A model generated the notes under the pieces. That model saw only the letters and a program-made list of their open reading frames with translations, searched no databases and was not told where the DNA came from. This document shows positions 37,401 through 46,237 of a DNA stretch of 64,000 nucleotides, piece by piece. Made by a program: the position numbers and the translations under genes. The number at the start of each line of letters is the position of its first letter. The first letter of the stretch is position 1. The DNA is from a virus. The DNA lies in IMG/VR virus record IMGVR_UViG_3300044295_000323, positions 1-64,000 of that record. One strand, 5' to 3'.

Positions 37401-38087
37401 ATGAGGCAGCGTACATCGATCGGTATGACGATTCTGCTCTTGCTGGGTCTCTCCGTTTGGAGTGACGCGCAGAGCGTCGTCAGAAGTTCCATCACGAGTT
37501 TAACGGCCGGCGTCACGGGCACCTTGCCAGTGGCCAATGGCGGCACCAACAGTTCCACGGCCCTGTCTGGGTCGTCGATCGTCATTTCAAACGGCACCGG
37601 AATCGTGCAGGGCTCAGCCGGTACCACGACGACGGTGCTCCATGGTAATGCGTCTGGGGCGCCAACCTACGGGGCGGTGACGCTCACGACGGACGTGACC
37701 GGCACGCTCCCAGTATCGAATGGCGGCACCGGTGTCACCTCCGCGTCTGCTCTTAGAAACTTGTCGACGGCGGTCTCCGCCCTGTCAGACGGTGCCACGC
37801 CGGCACTCGATGCCTCGCTCGGGAACGTCTTCACGTTGTCGGCGGCCGGCAATCGAACGATCGCCGTTCCCACAAATCCCACGTCGGGGCAGAAGATCAT
37901 CATCCAGCATTATGCGAGTGGTGCGGATCGCACATTGTCGCTGAATACGGGCGCTGGTGGGTTTCGTTATGGCACTGACATTACGGGCCTTACTGCAACG
38001 ACGTCTGGAAAGACGGACTACATCGGCGCCATTTATAACGCCACGGATTCCAAGTGGGACGTGGTGGCCTATGTGAAGGGGTACTAA
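37401..38087 (+). CDS. Signal-peptide-bearing tail-fibre-like protein, 228 aa
   Basis: Residues 1-23 (MRQRTSIGMTILLLLGLSVW) are a Sec signal peptide with a likely cut after SDA. The mature part has two TGTLPVANGGT-type repeats (ITSLTAGVTGTLPVANGGTN and VTGTLPVSNGGTGVT), the common motif of trimeric phage fibres, and a C-terminal domain (TDYIGAIYNATDSKWDVVAY) found in fibres of many phages. A signal peptide on a virion protein is unexpected. Confidence 0.75.
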   Translation: MRQRTSIGMTILLLLGLSVWSDAQSVVRSSITSLTAGVTGTLPVANGGTNSSTALSGSSIVISNGTGIVQGSAGTTTTVLHGNASGAPTYGAVTLTTDVTGTLPVSNGGTGVTSASALRNLSTAVSALSDGATPALDASLGNVFTLSAAGNRTIAVPTNPTSGQKIIIQHYASGADRTLSLNTGAGGFRYGTDITGLTATTSGKTDYIGAIYNATDSKWDVVAYVKGY

Positions 38088-38974
38088 TGCGTCGCCTAGT
38101 GGCCATTTCGCTCATCTTCCTCCTGACCATCTTCACGGCGCCGATGCAGGCGGCGCTGACGGTGGACGTGCTCTTGGTTGCCGGAGGCGGTGGTGGGGGT
38201 AAGGGCAACGCCGGTGTCGGGGGTGGCGGCGGGGGTGCTGGCGGCGTCAAGGAAACCAGCGGTGTTTCTGTGTCACCAGGCGCGTACAGCGTCGTGGTGG
38301 GCATGGGTGGTGCTGGATCAAGCACGAATAATGTGGTCGGATCAAGCGGCACAGATTCAACGTTCACGGGTGCAACCACAGCTGTCGGCGGGGGTGGTGG
38401 GTGGACGTACGATCAGGGCGGCGGCACCACGAGCGGCAACGGGGGATCCAGTGGTGGTGCAGCGTGGTGGGGCGCGCCAGGAACGGCAACGGCTGGCCAA
38501 GGTAATCAGGGTGGCACGTCGGTTTTTGGGGACAATGGCGGTGCGGGTGGTGGCGGTGCCAGTGCCACAGGCGGCGCCGCAGGCAGTACAGGCGGTGCCG
38601 GTGGCGCCGGCGTGTCAAGCAGCTATAGTGGCTCGGCCACGACGTACGGTGGTGGCGGAGGCGGTGGTGGCTCGACGGGTGGCGCAGGTGGCAGTGGTGG
38701 TGGTGGAGCCGGGGCTACAGGTGCCGTCGCCGGTACCGATGGGACGGCAAACCGTGGTGGCGGGGGCGGTGGTGGGTATTCGACAAGTAATGGTGGCGCG
38801 GGTGGCTCTGGTATCGCGATTATCCGGTATCTGACCGGCACGTTGACGGCTACTGGCGGCACCATTACGACCTCTGGCGGCTACACAATCCATACGTTCA
38901 CCTCAAGTGGCACATTTACGGTGACAAATAGTGCGAAACATCGCATGTTCCTTCTTTTCCCAGGGGACGAGTAA
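38087..38974 (+). CDS. Secreted glycine-rich protein, 295 aa
   Basis: The ATG at 38087 overlaps the previous stop. A signal peptide MRRLVAISLIFLLTIFTAPM with a cut near MQA precedes a body of Gly/Ser/Ala repeats (VAGGGGGGKGNAGVGGGGGG). The ends AYSVVVGMGG and FTSSGTFTVTN match a small domain at the end of glycine-rich tail-adhesin proteins. Polyglycine-II bundles of this kind contact receptors in T-even adhesins. A paralogue lies at 43460. Confidence 0.75.
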   Translation: MRRLVAISLIFLLTIFTAPMQAALTVDVLLVAGGGGGGKGNAGVGGGGGGAGGVKETSGVSVSPGAYSVVVGMGGAGSSTNNVVGSSGTDSTFTGATTAVGGGGGWTYDQGGGTTSGNGGSSGGAAWWGAPGTATAGQGNQGGTSVFGDNGGAGGGGASATGGAAGSTGGAGGAGVSSSYSGSATTYGGGGGGGGSTGGAGGSGGGGAGATGAVAGTDGTANRGGGGGGGYSTSNGGAGGSGIAIIRYLTGTLTATGGTITTSGGYTIHTFTSSGTFTVTNSAKHRMFLLFPGDE

Positions 38975-39286
38975 ATGAAGTGGATGGTCGCCGTTCTCTT
39001 GAGTAGTTGCCTTGTAGCGCCGGCATTCGCTCAAGAGCCCCTGACGCCGATTGAAAAAGAGCAGCTCGCAAGGGCTGCTCTTTTAGCTCAAGTCGACACC
39101 TTGACGCAGGAGTTGGCCAAATGGCGGCGTGAAGCCGCCGATTTGGCCATTCGCGTCAGCCAGCTGGAAGTCGTCCTGCAACAGAAACTGAATGCCCAGT
39201 ATTGGGCCGAGTTGAAAGCGTCCATCGAGGCCAATCACCCAGGGCAGACCCTGAACGAGAAGGGTCAATTGGAGACAAAGAAATAA
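38975..39286 (+). CDS. Exported coiled-coil protein, 103 aa
   Basis: A signal peptide (MKWMVAVLLSSCLVAPAFA, cut before QEP) is followed by a heptad-rich helix (LARAALLAQVDTLTQELAKW and IRVSQLEVVLQQKLN). LLSSC could alternatively be a lipobox. It would be a periplasmic helical protein. A spanin-type or assembly role is possible but unsupported. It starts one base after the previous stop. Confidence 0.7.
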   Translation: MKWMVAVLLSSCLVAPAFAQEPLTPIEKEQLARAALLAQVDTLTQELAKWRREAADLAIRVSQLEVVLQQKLNAQYWAELKASIEANHPGQTLNEKGQLETKK

Positions 39287-40224
39287 TGCGTACCTTCAAA
39301 GATCTCCAAGACGTGGTGCTCGATTGGATGGCCGACTCGGATAACACCGGGCTCTTGCGAACCCTGGTGTCAGACGCCATCAATCGCGCCCACCAGAATC
39401 TGCTCAATGACGATCGGTACGATTTCATGCTGTGGCCGCGTACCGAAACCATCAGCGTGGTCGCCAACACGAAAGCGTACGCGCTGCATCCCCGGTTTGG
39501 CCACCCGTTGTTTTTCTACAATCCCACGACAGATGAGTACTTGGAAGAGGTGGCCCCGAAGGGCCTCCTGGAATCTGGTGAAGACTGGCAGGACGGCCAG
39601 GTTAGTGAGCCTGAACGGTTTATGCTTACTGGCCTGCAGAAGCTCCTCACTCAGCCCACAGCTGCTGGTGTCGTTACTGTTACTACTACGGGCGGAACTG
39701 AGTCTTCTGCAAATTCTGTCGTTGTTACGGGAACCTACAATGGCGCAGTGGTTAGTGAGACGCTATCGTCAGGTTCAAGCTGGTCCACCCTTACCGGCAC
39801 TCAGTCGTTTGATGTCATAGAAGACATCACCAAGGTTGGTGCGACATGGACTCGCACCATCACCGCGACCTGTAACGCCCAGACAATCTTGACACTAGGC
39901 GCCTCTGACTATGGGGCTCAGTACCGGGTGTTTGAGCTCCTGAGTAGCCCTACGCAGAGCGCCACCGTCCAATACCGCTTCTACAAGCAGCCGCGTCAGC
40001 TCGTGCGTGATAACGACATTCCCGACCTGCCCATGGGCTTCGACGACATCTTAGTCTATGGGGCGCTCATTGCTATGCATGGCTACACACGAGCCACCGA
40101 TGCCGAGATGACATGGTGGGCGAAGCAGCAGAAGACGCTGATTGACACCATGCAGGAAACTTACCGCTCGACACGTTCCATGGGCGGCCGACCGACGTTT
40201 GTTCGCTACATCCCCAGGGTCTAA
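39286..40224 (+). CDS. Head-to-tail adaptor-like protein, 312 aa
   Basis: The start is at 39286 (MRTFKDLQDVVLDWMADSDN). The N-terminal helices (LVSDAINRAHQNLLNDDRYD, then FMLWPRTETISVVANTKAYA) resemble podovirus neck or adaptor proteins. The middle (VTTTGGTESSANSVVVTGTY) reads as an inserted Ig-like domain. The C-terminal part LVYGALIAMHGYTRATDAEM is again adaptor-like. It lies directly before the nozzle-like gene. Confidence 0.7.
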   Translation: MRTFKDLQDVVLDWMADSDNTGLLRTLVSDAINRAHQNLLNDDRYDFMLWPRTETISVVANTKAYALHPRFGHPLFFYNPTTDEYLEEVAPKGLLESGEDWQDGQVSEPERFMLTGLQKLLTQPTAAGVVTVTTTGGTESSANSVVVTGTYNGAVVSETLSSGSSWSTLTGTQSFDVIEDITKVGATWTRTITATCNAQTILTLGASDYGAQYRVFELLSSPTQSATVQYRFYKQPRQLVRDNDIPDLPMGFDDILVYGALIAMHGYTRATDAEMTWWAKQQKTLIDTMQETYRSTRSMGGRPTFVRYIPRV

Positions 40225-42410
40225 TGGCTGATCTCTACCAGGAAATCACCGAATTCAGCGGCGGCGTGCAGTCGTCGGCAGCGGCAGATCGTATCCCGTT
40301 GAACGCCACCCCGTTGGCGATCAATACCGCGTTTCGGAATATTGGCTCGAAACAAGCCAATCTTGGGACGCGGCCAGGTCTCGTGACGATCAACTCGACC
40401 GCGATTGCTGGCAGTCCGGCCATTCAGTTTCAGCGACTCTACGCCTATGATGCGGGGAGCTCGTTCTATAACTATTTGGCCCTAGTAACGAACACGGGCC
40501 GTCTCTACTTTAAAGACACGTCTGACACACTGACGTCTGAGCTCACACCGCCGGCCGATTTCCGTGGCACCGCGAGCCATCTCTTTGCCACAGGCGACAG
40601 CCTGATCGACGGCACCGTGATGAACAACCGACTATTCTTAGTGGATCAGAATAGCGAACTGCGCAGTCTGTTGAACCAGACCTATAAGCCGTGGGGCTTG
40701 AGCCCCTTGGCGACGTGGACCGCAGCTGGCGCTGCCTCGGGCATCAACGCGATGCCCAACGAGACCTACGACGTCTCGATCACGACGTATGATTCAGCGA
40801 CGGGTGCTGAGTCGGCCATCGCCACCTACACGTCTGTCGCGATCGGCGGCGCGAATCGCCGTCTCAAGATCGACATCACGCCCACGAGCACAGAGTCCGC
40901 CACCTACTCCCACTGGCGCGTCTACGTTCGGCGCCAGACGACCCAGGCGGATCTCTACAAAGTCTCGAATCTCTACAACGCGGCCGGCACCCTGACGATT
41001 ACGGACAGCAACATCCCGATCGCCACCACCACCATCTATGCGGACTTGAGCTCGGCGCAGATCGCCGCCCTGACGACCGTGGCGCCCAGTGCGGCTCAGT
41101 ATGGGCTGCCGCCGACGGACATCCGCTACGTCTGCACCTATGGACGTCGTCTCATTTGTGCGTCGGACCGGAACGTCTACTGGTCGCTGATCGACAAACC
41201 GGATTCGTTCCCGACGACGGCCTTCGAGCCCATTGAAACGGGCGAAGGTGATCGCATTACGGGCGTCTATCCGTTTAGCTCCGAACTGTGCGTCGTCACC
41301 ACGACGACCTCAACCTGGGGCATCTTTGGATCCGATCCAGAGACGTGGGTCATTCGCCCTATTGACCATAGCGTGGGAAGTGTTTCTCATCTGTCGATCA
41401 CAGAGTATGACGGCAAGCTCGCCTGGTGGTCGTCCGAACGTGGTCCGGTCTTCTTTGACGGCGAAAAGCTGAGCTTCCAGGCACTTGACGATCTGGGTGT
41501 CCAGGCCGTCGTAGGCGACATTGAACCGTCGTCGATGAGCAAGATCTACGGTGGCTATGACCCGCAGGGACAGCGCATCCTGTGGTCGGTGGCGCCCGTG
41601 GGCACGCTGACGCGTCTGACGCGACTGATCCCCTACAACACCAGGATCCAGCGGTTTGAAGCCTCCTATTGGAATCCTATGGATGTCTCCTCGATGTCGA
41701 TGGGCTATCTGGCCGATGGCACCCAGCGGCTCTTTGTGGGCGGCTTTGGCGGTCAGTTGTTCTACTTCGACAAAGACACGATGAACGATGGTGTTGTGAG
41801 CGGCACGTCTACGCAGACGTTTACGCCAAGCACGTCTACGATCACCACGATCGACGGGACGGGGTTTGACACCACGGGCGCCGGTCTGGCCGAGCGCTAC
41901 GTCGTGGTGTGCGATAGCGACAACCGCCCGATGGGCAAGTCGCGCATTAGCTCGAACACGTCAACGGTGCTAACGCTGGCGAACGGTATCAGCGGCCTCA
42001 CGGCTGGGCGCTCCCATACGGCCTATATTGGGGGCCCCGACATGCGGCTCTATACCAAGTGGCTCGATCTGGAGCAGACGTTCAATCGCAAGCGCTTTGA
42101 CCGCCTCTACTTGCAGGCGCAGAGTAGCGGCGACGTCAGCGCGGCCTATGTCGCGACTCAGGTCGACTTCATTAACGAAACACTGGCACCGCAGAATCCG
42201 TTCCAAGTCTCGGGGGCGTCCTGGGATTCGGCTGTCTGGGACACCTCTCAGTGGGCCGGCGTGGGTCAGCTCAAGAAACGCATATTTATTGGTCGTACCG
42301 GCCAGTCCTTGCGTGTGTCCATGTTTCACTTCAAGCCCGATGTGGACTTGACAGTGCATACGATCGGTGTGTTAGCGAGACAGCAGTCGGAGCGATACTA
42401 CGGTGACTAA
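40224..42410 (+). CDS. Tail nozzle-like protein, 728 aa
   Basis: It starts MADLYQEITEFSGGVQSSAA, a typical start for short-tail nozzle proteins (T7 gp12-like in size and position): a folded beginning with FSGGVQ and an RIPLNATP loop, then repeated beta blades through residue 700. YGRRLICASDRNVYWSLIDK and WWSSERGPVFFDGEKL fit beta-propeller repeats. It would extend the adaptor and carry fibres. The identity is from size, repeats and gene order. Confidence 0.75.
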   Translation: MADLYQEITEFSGGVQSSAAADRIPLNATPLAINTAFRNIGSKQANLGTRPGLVTINSTAIAGSPAIQFQRLYAYDAGSSFYNYLALVTNTGRLYFKDTSDTLTSELTPPADFRGTASHLFATGDSLIDGTVMNNRLFLVDQNSELRSLLNQTYKPWGLSPLATWTAAGAASGINAMPNETYDVSITTYDSATGAESAIATYTSVAIGGANRRLKIDITPTSTESATYSHWRVYVRRQTTQADLYKVSNLYNAAGTLTITDSNIPIATTTIYADLSSAQIAALTTVAPSAAQYGLPPTDIRYVCTYGRRLICASDRNVYWSLIDKPDSFPTTAFEPIETGEGDRITGVYPFSSELCVVTTTTSTWGIFGSDPETWVIRPIDHSVGSVSHLSITEYDGKLAWWSSERGPVFFDGEKLSFQALDDLGVQAVVGDIEPSSMSKIYGGYDPQGQRILWSVAPVGTLTRLTRLIPYNTRIQRFEASYWNPMDVSSMSMGYLADGTQRLFVGGFGGQLFYFDKDTMNDGVVSGTSTQTFTPSTSTITTIDGTGFDTTGAGLAERYVVVCDSDNRPMGKSRISSNTSTVLTLANGISGLTAGRSHTAYIGGPDMRLYTKWLDLEQTFNRKRFDRLYLQAQSSGDVSAAYVATQVDFINETLAPQNPFQVSGASWDSAVWDTSQWAGVGQLKKRIFIGRTGQSLRVSMFHFKPDVDLTVHTIGVLARQQSERYYGD

Positions 42411-42714
42411 TGAAGACCGGGTCTATTTTGACCGCCAAATCCCCTCGACCCAGTACGAGTATGTAGACGCCTATTTTCCGGCCGCTGATACCGATATCAA
42501 GATCCCATTGAGTCGCCTTCGCCTCGATAATCCTGAGGAAATTCGATGGCTTGACATTTCTCCAGGAACGGTGTATAGTGGTGGTGTAGACACTGTGGCC
42601 CACGTCTACAGATCTTCTGGCCCTTCCCGGGGCGCCTTCACTAGTAGCGCCATTGTCCTGCGATCCACGGTAGCCGGTTACCGGACCAGGCTTCTCCTCT
42701 TCGTTGAACGATAA
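42403..42714 (+). CDS. Small virion protein candidate, 103 aa
   Basis: The GTG at 42403 overlaps the nozzle stop. Beta-rich: TDIKIPLSRLRLDNPEEIRW, IVLRSTVAGYRTRLLLFVER. It is unrelated to any family I recognise. A consensus-like promoter is encoded inside the gene (42551-42579). Confidence 0.65.
   Translation: MTNEDRVYFDRQIPSTQYEYVDAYFPAADTDIKIPLSRLRLDNPEEIRWLDISPGTVYSGGVDTVAHVYRSSGPSRGAFTSSAIVLRSTVAGYRTRLLLFVER
42551..42579 (+). promoter_or_regulatory. Strong sigma70 promoter inside a coding region
   Basis: TTGACA (42551-42556), 17-bp spacer, TATAGT (42574-42579). This is the best match to the bacterial consensus in the window. It would drive the fibre, holin and endolysin genes that follow, separating late lysis expression from the upstream promoters. 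Confidence 0.75.
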
Positions 42715-43460
42715 TGAAAAAGCTACTCTTTCTTCTGACTCTGCTGGCGCCCGTTCCTGTGTGGGCCCAGATCTCCATCCCCAATACGTTCAATCCTGGT
42801 GACACGATCTATTCGAGCCAGGTCAATGCCAATTTTACGGCGCTCGGTTCCGATAGTTTGAATCGGACGGGTGGGACCATTACTGGCAACATTACAGTTT
42901 CTAACGGCATCACGATCGATGGTATCGATCTGAGTGCCTATTTGGACCAGAGCGTCAAAGTGGCGGCGACACCGACGTTCGCGGGCCTGACGATCAGCGG
43001 CACGGGTGCCTCGAGTCTGGACATCGGCGGCGGTCTGAATGCCGGCACGGGCAACGTCGCCATCATCAGCGCGACGGGCAAGATTCCCGCGTATTCGTCC
43101 ACATATTTCACGTCGACGAAGCTGACGAACTACTCTGAGACCAAGGCGGCCCCGTCGATTTCCTCGAATACGCTGACGCTGGATCTGTCGACCGCCTCTC
43201 ACTTTGTTGTCGCGTTGAACGCCAATATTACGACGCTGACGATCTCCAATGCCCCAACGTCAGGTGACGCTGGATCGTTTGTCCTAGTCTTTACGGCTGA
43301 TGGATCGGCCCGCACTGTGACGTGGCCGGCGAGTGTGAAGTGGCCGGCAGGCGTGGCCCCGACGCTCACTTCTACGAACAACAAGAAAGACTTCTTCACC
43401 TTTGTCACCTATGACGCCGGGACCACGTGGTACGGCTTTGTGGGTGGGCAGAACTTCTAA
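42714..43460 (+). CDS. Signal-peptide-bearing fibre-like protein, 248 aa
   Basis: The signal peptide is MKKLLFLLTLLAPVPVWA, cut before QIS. The mature part starts with IPNTFNPGDTIYSSQVNANF, a motif known at the start of several phage and bacterial surface beta proteins, then Gly/Thr/Ser repeats and an end domain (FFTFVTYDAGTTWYGFVGGQ) seen in fibres. It starts within four bases of the previous stop. Confidence 0.75.
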   Translation: MKKLLFLLTLLAPVPVWAQISIPNTFNPGDTIYSSQVNANFTALGSDSLNRTGGTITGNITVSNGITIDGIDLSAYLDQSVKVAATPTFAGLTISGTGASSLDIGGGLNAGTGNVAIISATGKIPAYSSTYFTSTKLTNYSETKAAPSISSNTLTLDLSTASHFVVALNANITTLTISNAPTSGDAGSFVLVFTADGSARTVTWPASVKWPAGVAPTLTSTNNKKDFFTFVTYDAGTTWYGFVGGQNF

Positions 43461-44428
43461 TGCAGACAGTATTAGCCTTGACGCTGAGCGCCGCTCTTGT
43501 CTGGGCGCCCATTGATCAACTCACCAAGCTGCTCCTGGCGCAGACGTCATTCACGATGGTTTATACCGGGACGGCGTCTGGATCCTGGACGCCCACCACT
43601 GGTGCCACGTTAGATTTTGGCCCTGGTACCTACTCCATCACGGTGTCAAAGGCGGCCACCCTGACGTTCGACGCGGTCGCCGCAGGTGGTGGGGGTGGTG
43701 GCACGAACACCACGGGCGCTACACCCGGCGCGGGTGGAGGCGGTGGCGGGGCCATTAGTCGTGGCAACAGCATCGCCATGGCCCCGGGCAACACCTATAC
43801 GCTCATTGTGGGCGCCGCTGGCTATGGTGGCGGTGCAGGAGTCGCAGGCGGTGCCGGTGGCGACACGAGTTTCGTAAATGCTACCTCTGTGACTACGTAT
43901 GTGTATGTCGGTGGTGGTAGTGCTGGTCAGGGCGCAGACGCCTCGGGTCTGACAACGCCAGGTGGTGCGGGTGGCACTGTGAGCGTGGGATCTGGTGGTG
44001 TCGCTGGCGGCGCAGGTGGTAACGGCAACCCGGCCGGCGGTTCTGATATGTACGGCGCCCAGAATGCCAACGGTACGGGCGGTGGTGGTGCCGGTGGTCC
44101 AGTTTCGACGAGCACCACACCAGGCCAGGCGGGCTACGGTGGTGCCTCTCCAGCAGCTGGTACGTCTGGTACGGGCGGTGCGGGTGGCTACAGCGGCGAC
44201 ACCATCAGCATTGCCGCCACAGCCGGTACATCAAGTAGTGGCGCAGGTGGTGGTGTTGAAGTCGCGGCGGGCGGCATTAACGGCGGTGGTGGTGGTGGTG
44301 GCGGCGGTGGTGCCTCGATCGCTGGTGGATACTACGGTGGCGGGGGCGGTGGAGCAGGTGGTTCAGGCGGCGGTGGTTCAGCCTCAGGTGGTGCCGGCGC
44401 AAACGGCCGAGCCCGATTTACGAAATAA
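43460..44428 (+). CDS. Secreted glycine-rich protein, paralogue of 38087, 322 aa
   Basis: The hydrophobic N-terminus MQTVLALTLSAALVWAP could be a signal peptide. The body alternates Gly runs (VAAGGGGGGTNTTGATPGAG, GGYYGGGGGGAGGSGGGGSA) with short strands (NTYTLIVGAAGYGGG). The closing GANGRARFTK is also common in glycine-rich tail adhesins. Likely receptor-binding tip or secreted coat. Confidence 0.75.
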   Translation: MQTVLALTLSAALVWAPIDQLTKLLLAQTSFTMVYTGTASGSWTPTTGATLDFGPGTYSITVSKAATLTFDAVAAGGGGGGTNTTGATPGAGGGGGGAISRGNSIAMAPGNTYTLIVGAAGYGGGAGVAGGAGGDTSFVNATSVTTYVYVGGGSAGQGADASGLTTPGGAGGTVSVGSGGVAGGAGGNGNPAGGSDMYGAQNANGTGGGGAGGPVSTSTTPGQAGYGGASPAAGTSGTGGAGGYSGDTISIAATAGTSSSGAGGGVEVAAGGINGGGGGGGGGGASIAGGYYGGGGGGAGGSGGGGSASGGAGANGRARFTK

Positions 44429-44439
44429 TAGGAGCAGAC

Positions 44440-44838
44440 ATGACGCAGTTTCAGGACGTAATTAATGAAGCCGTGAAGGCGATTGTTGTGACTTCCATTG
44501 GCGCGATCGCCCCCCTGGTGGTGGCCATTGTCGTCAAGATCTTCCAGAAGTTCCACATTGAACTGAGCGAGGTGCAGGAAGTGAAGATCCGTGGCGCCGT
44601 GCAGAACATCTTGCTGGAAGTGGAAGAGTGGGCCTCGCATCGTCTGAAGGCGAACTTCGAAGTCACTTCGGGCCAGAAGTTGGAACGGGCGGTGGAAGCC
44701 ATCGTGACCAAGTTCCCAGGCATTGACGACGAGGAAGCGACCAAGCTGGTGCGCGAAGAGCTGCCCAAAATTGGCCTCGGAGCCGTCAGTTTTTTAGCCG
44801 AGGCGGCCAAGGCCGCGACCCAGAACCCGAGCAAGTAA
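44440..44838 (+). CDS. Holin-like membrane protein (LLH type), 132 aa
   Basis: AGGAG precedes the start. One hydrophobic segment at about residues 13-35 (IVVTSIGAIAPLVVAIVVKI) is followed by an amphipathic helix with charged residues and an Ala-rich end. This layout fits the phage holin LLH family. Neighbouring endolysin four genes on supports a lysis role: pore formation that frees the endolysin. Confidence 0.7.
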   Translation: MTQFQDVINEAVKAIVVTSIGAIAPLVVAIVVKIFQKFHIELSEVQEVKIRGAVQNILLEVEEWASHRLKANFEVTSGQKLERAVEAIVTKFPGIDDEEATKLVREELPKIGLGAVSFLAEAAKAATQNPSK

Positions 44839-45068
44839 TGCCGGAGCCCAAGCCTCCCGTCAGTATCCAGGCCGATGAGCAGCTGAAGAAACTGCTCGCC
44901 GACCTTCCGTCCACCGGGCGCGGGATCGTCACAGCCACCGTTACGAACGACGGGGCTCAGATCGATTTCGCGACCAAGATCAACTCGCACTTTACGTCGT
45001 CGGCCTATTGGCAGAAGCCCCGTACGGGGGCTGCTACATGGGGCGCCAGAGCAACCGTGCAATGGTAG
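44838..45068 (+). CDS. Small protein of the lysis region, 76 aa
   Basis: It overlaps the holin stop by one base (TAATG). A Pro-rich N-terminus, then STGRGIVTATVTNDGAQIDF and a Trp-rich end WQKPRTGAATWGARATVQW. No membrane segment. The function is unknown. Confidence 0.65.
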   Translation: MPEPKPPVSIQADEQLKKLLADLPSTGRGIVTATVTNDGAQIDFATKINSHFTSSAYWQKPRTGAATWGARATVQW

Positions 45069-45075
45069 TCGAATC

Positions 45076-45321
45076 ATGCCCAGTAGCCCCGTCACCCGTG
45101 AAGAGCTCATTGCTCACCTAGATCCGATCAAGAGCGACGTCCAGGAAATCGTGACGTTGTTGAGGGAACAAAACTCTGCCATATCGGACACCAAGACCGA
45201 AGTGGCGGTCTTAAAAGATCGTCAGCCCACACGCCAGGCCATGGCGTGGGGCGCCGGTGCGGGTTCGTTCGTGGCCGCCCTCGGCATGCTCTTGGACTAT
45301 CTGCGATTCCACTCCAAATAA
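45076..45321 (+). CDS. Tail-anchored membrane protein of the lysis region, 81 aa
   Basis: A helical N-terminal half (AHLDPIKSDVQEIVTLLREQ, a coiled coil) and one C-terminal membrane segment (AMAWGAGAGSFVAALGMLLD). The arrangement resembles XhlA/hemolysin-type holin accessories. It ends on the start of the endolysin (TAATG). Confidence 0.65.
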   Translation: MPSSPVTREELIAHLDPIKSDVQEIVTLLREQNSAISDTKTEVAVLKDRQPTRQAMAWGAGAGSFVAALGMLLDYLRFHSK

Positions 45322-45764
45322 TGACGCCCTTTCAACTCGCCCAGCGGTACGTTGGTATTCATGAGCTCATTAAGGGTGATCATCCCCTGATCCAGTGGTG
45401 GTTGTCCCTGTGTGGCTTTCCCATGAACGTCACCGATGAAGTGGCGTGGTGTAGCGCCTTCGTTAATGGGATGTGCTGGGAACTGAGACTCCCCCGGTCG
45501 AAGTCAGCAGCGGCCCGCAGTTGGCTCCAAGTGGGAACGCCCATTAGCATTAGCCAGGCCATGCCGGGCTTTGACGTTGTCGTCTTAAAGCGCGGTCAGG
45601 GTCAACAGCCTGGGCCCGATGTGATCAATGCTCCGGGTCACGTAGGCTTCTTCGCCGGCATGGAAAACGGCAAGGTGCTCGTCCTGGCCGGGAATCAAGG
45701 GAACGCTGTGAGCGTCCTCGCATTTCCCCTCGGGGACGTCCTGGGCATTCGGCGGGTGAGCTAA
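45321..45764 (+). CDS. Endolysin, NlpC/P60-like (TIGR02594 type), 147 aa
   Basis: Catalytic cysteine C44 in AWCSAFVNG, histidine H107 in APGHVGFF and a polar third residue in LAGNQGNAV follow the order of NlpC/P60-type peptidases. The conserved tail LGIRRVS matches TIGR02594-like lysins. It has no signal peptide, so it depends on the holin. It cleaves peptidoglycan at the end of infection. The start at 45321 overlaps the previous stop. Confidence 0.85.
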   Translation: MTPFQLAQRYVGIHELIKGDHPLIQWWLSLCGFPMNVTDEVAWCSAFVNGMCWELRLPRSKSAAARSWLQVGTPISISQAMPGFDVVVLKRGQGQQPGPDVINAPGHVGFFAGMENGKVLVLAGNQGNAVSVLAFPLGDVLGIRRVS

Positions 45765-45766
45765 CC

Positions 45767-46234
45767 ATGAATCAGATGCCCATGTACAGGCCCCAGAATC
45801 GGGACGCCCAGGCGCCCCAGCCCGGGCCACAGCCGCAGACGCAGGAGAACAACGGCGGCCCCAAGGGTTTCGGGCAGCCGGCCGCCCCCAACCGGATGAG
45901 CCAGCCCCCGCAGGGCCGCTCTCCGCAACCTCCCCAGGGTCCACCCCCTGCGCAGACGCCCGGGAACGGTCAGCCCCCCAATCTGTATCCACCGCAGATG
46001 CCGCCCAACCCGGCCTATCAGCTGTGGTCGAACCGCAATAGCTTGAGTCCCGATCAGCTGATCACACAAGCCTTTGTGGCCTACACGGGCCAGCCCCCGA
46101 CGCCCGAGCAGATTCAGATGTTCATGCAGTCGGCGTCCAATACCGACGATCTCGTGCAGCAGCTTATCAACTTGCAGCATCCGGGCCAGCCCTCGATGGT
46201 GCAGCAGGCCGTCAATCCCAACCCACAGTTCTAG
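45767..46234 (+). CDS. Proline/glutamine-rich protein, 155 aa
   Basis: Residues 1-85 are Pro/Gln/Gly-rich (PQPGPQPQTQENNGGPKGFG) and probably unfolded. The C-terminal part (LSPDQLITQAFVAYTGQPPT) is helical. It begins the row of ejection-type genes that runs to 53111. A virion component by position only. Confidence 0.65.
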   Translation: MNQMPMYRPQNRDAQAPQPGPQPQTQENNGGPKGFGQPAAPNRMSQPPQGRSPQPPQGPPPAQTPGNGQPPNLYPPQMPPNPAYQLWSNRNSLSPDQLITQAFVAYTGQPPTPEQIQMFMQSASNTDDLVQQLINLQHPGQPSMVQQAVNPNPQF

Positions 46235-46237
46235 CCC

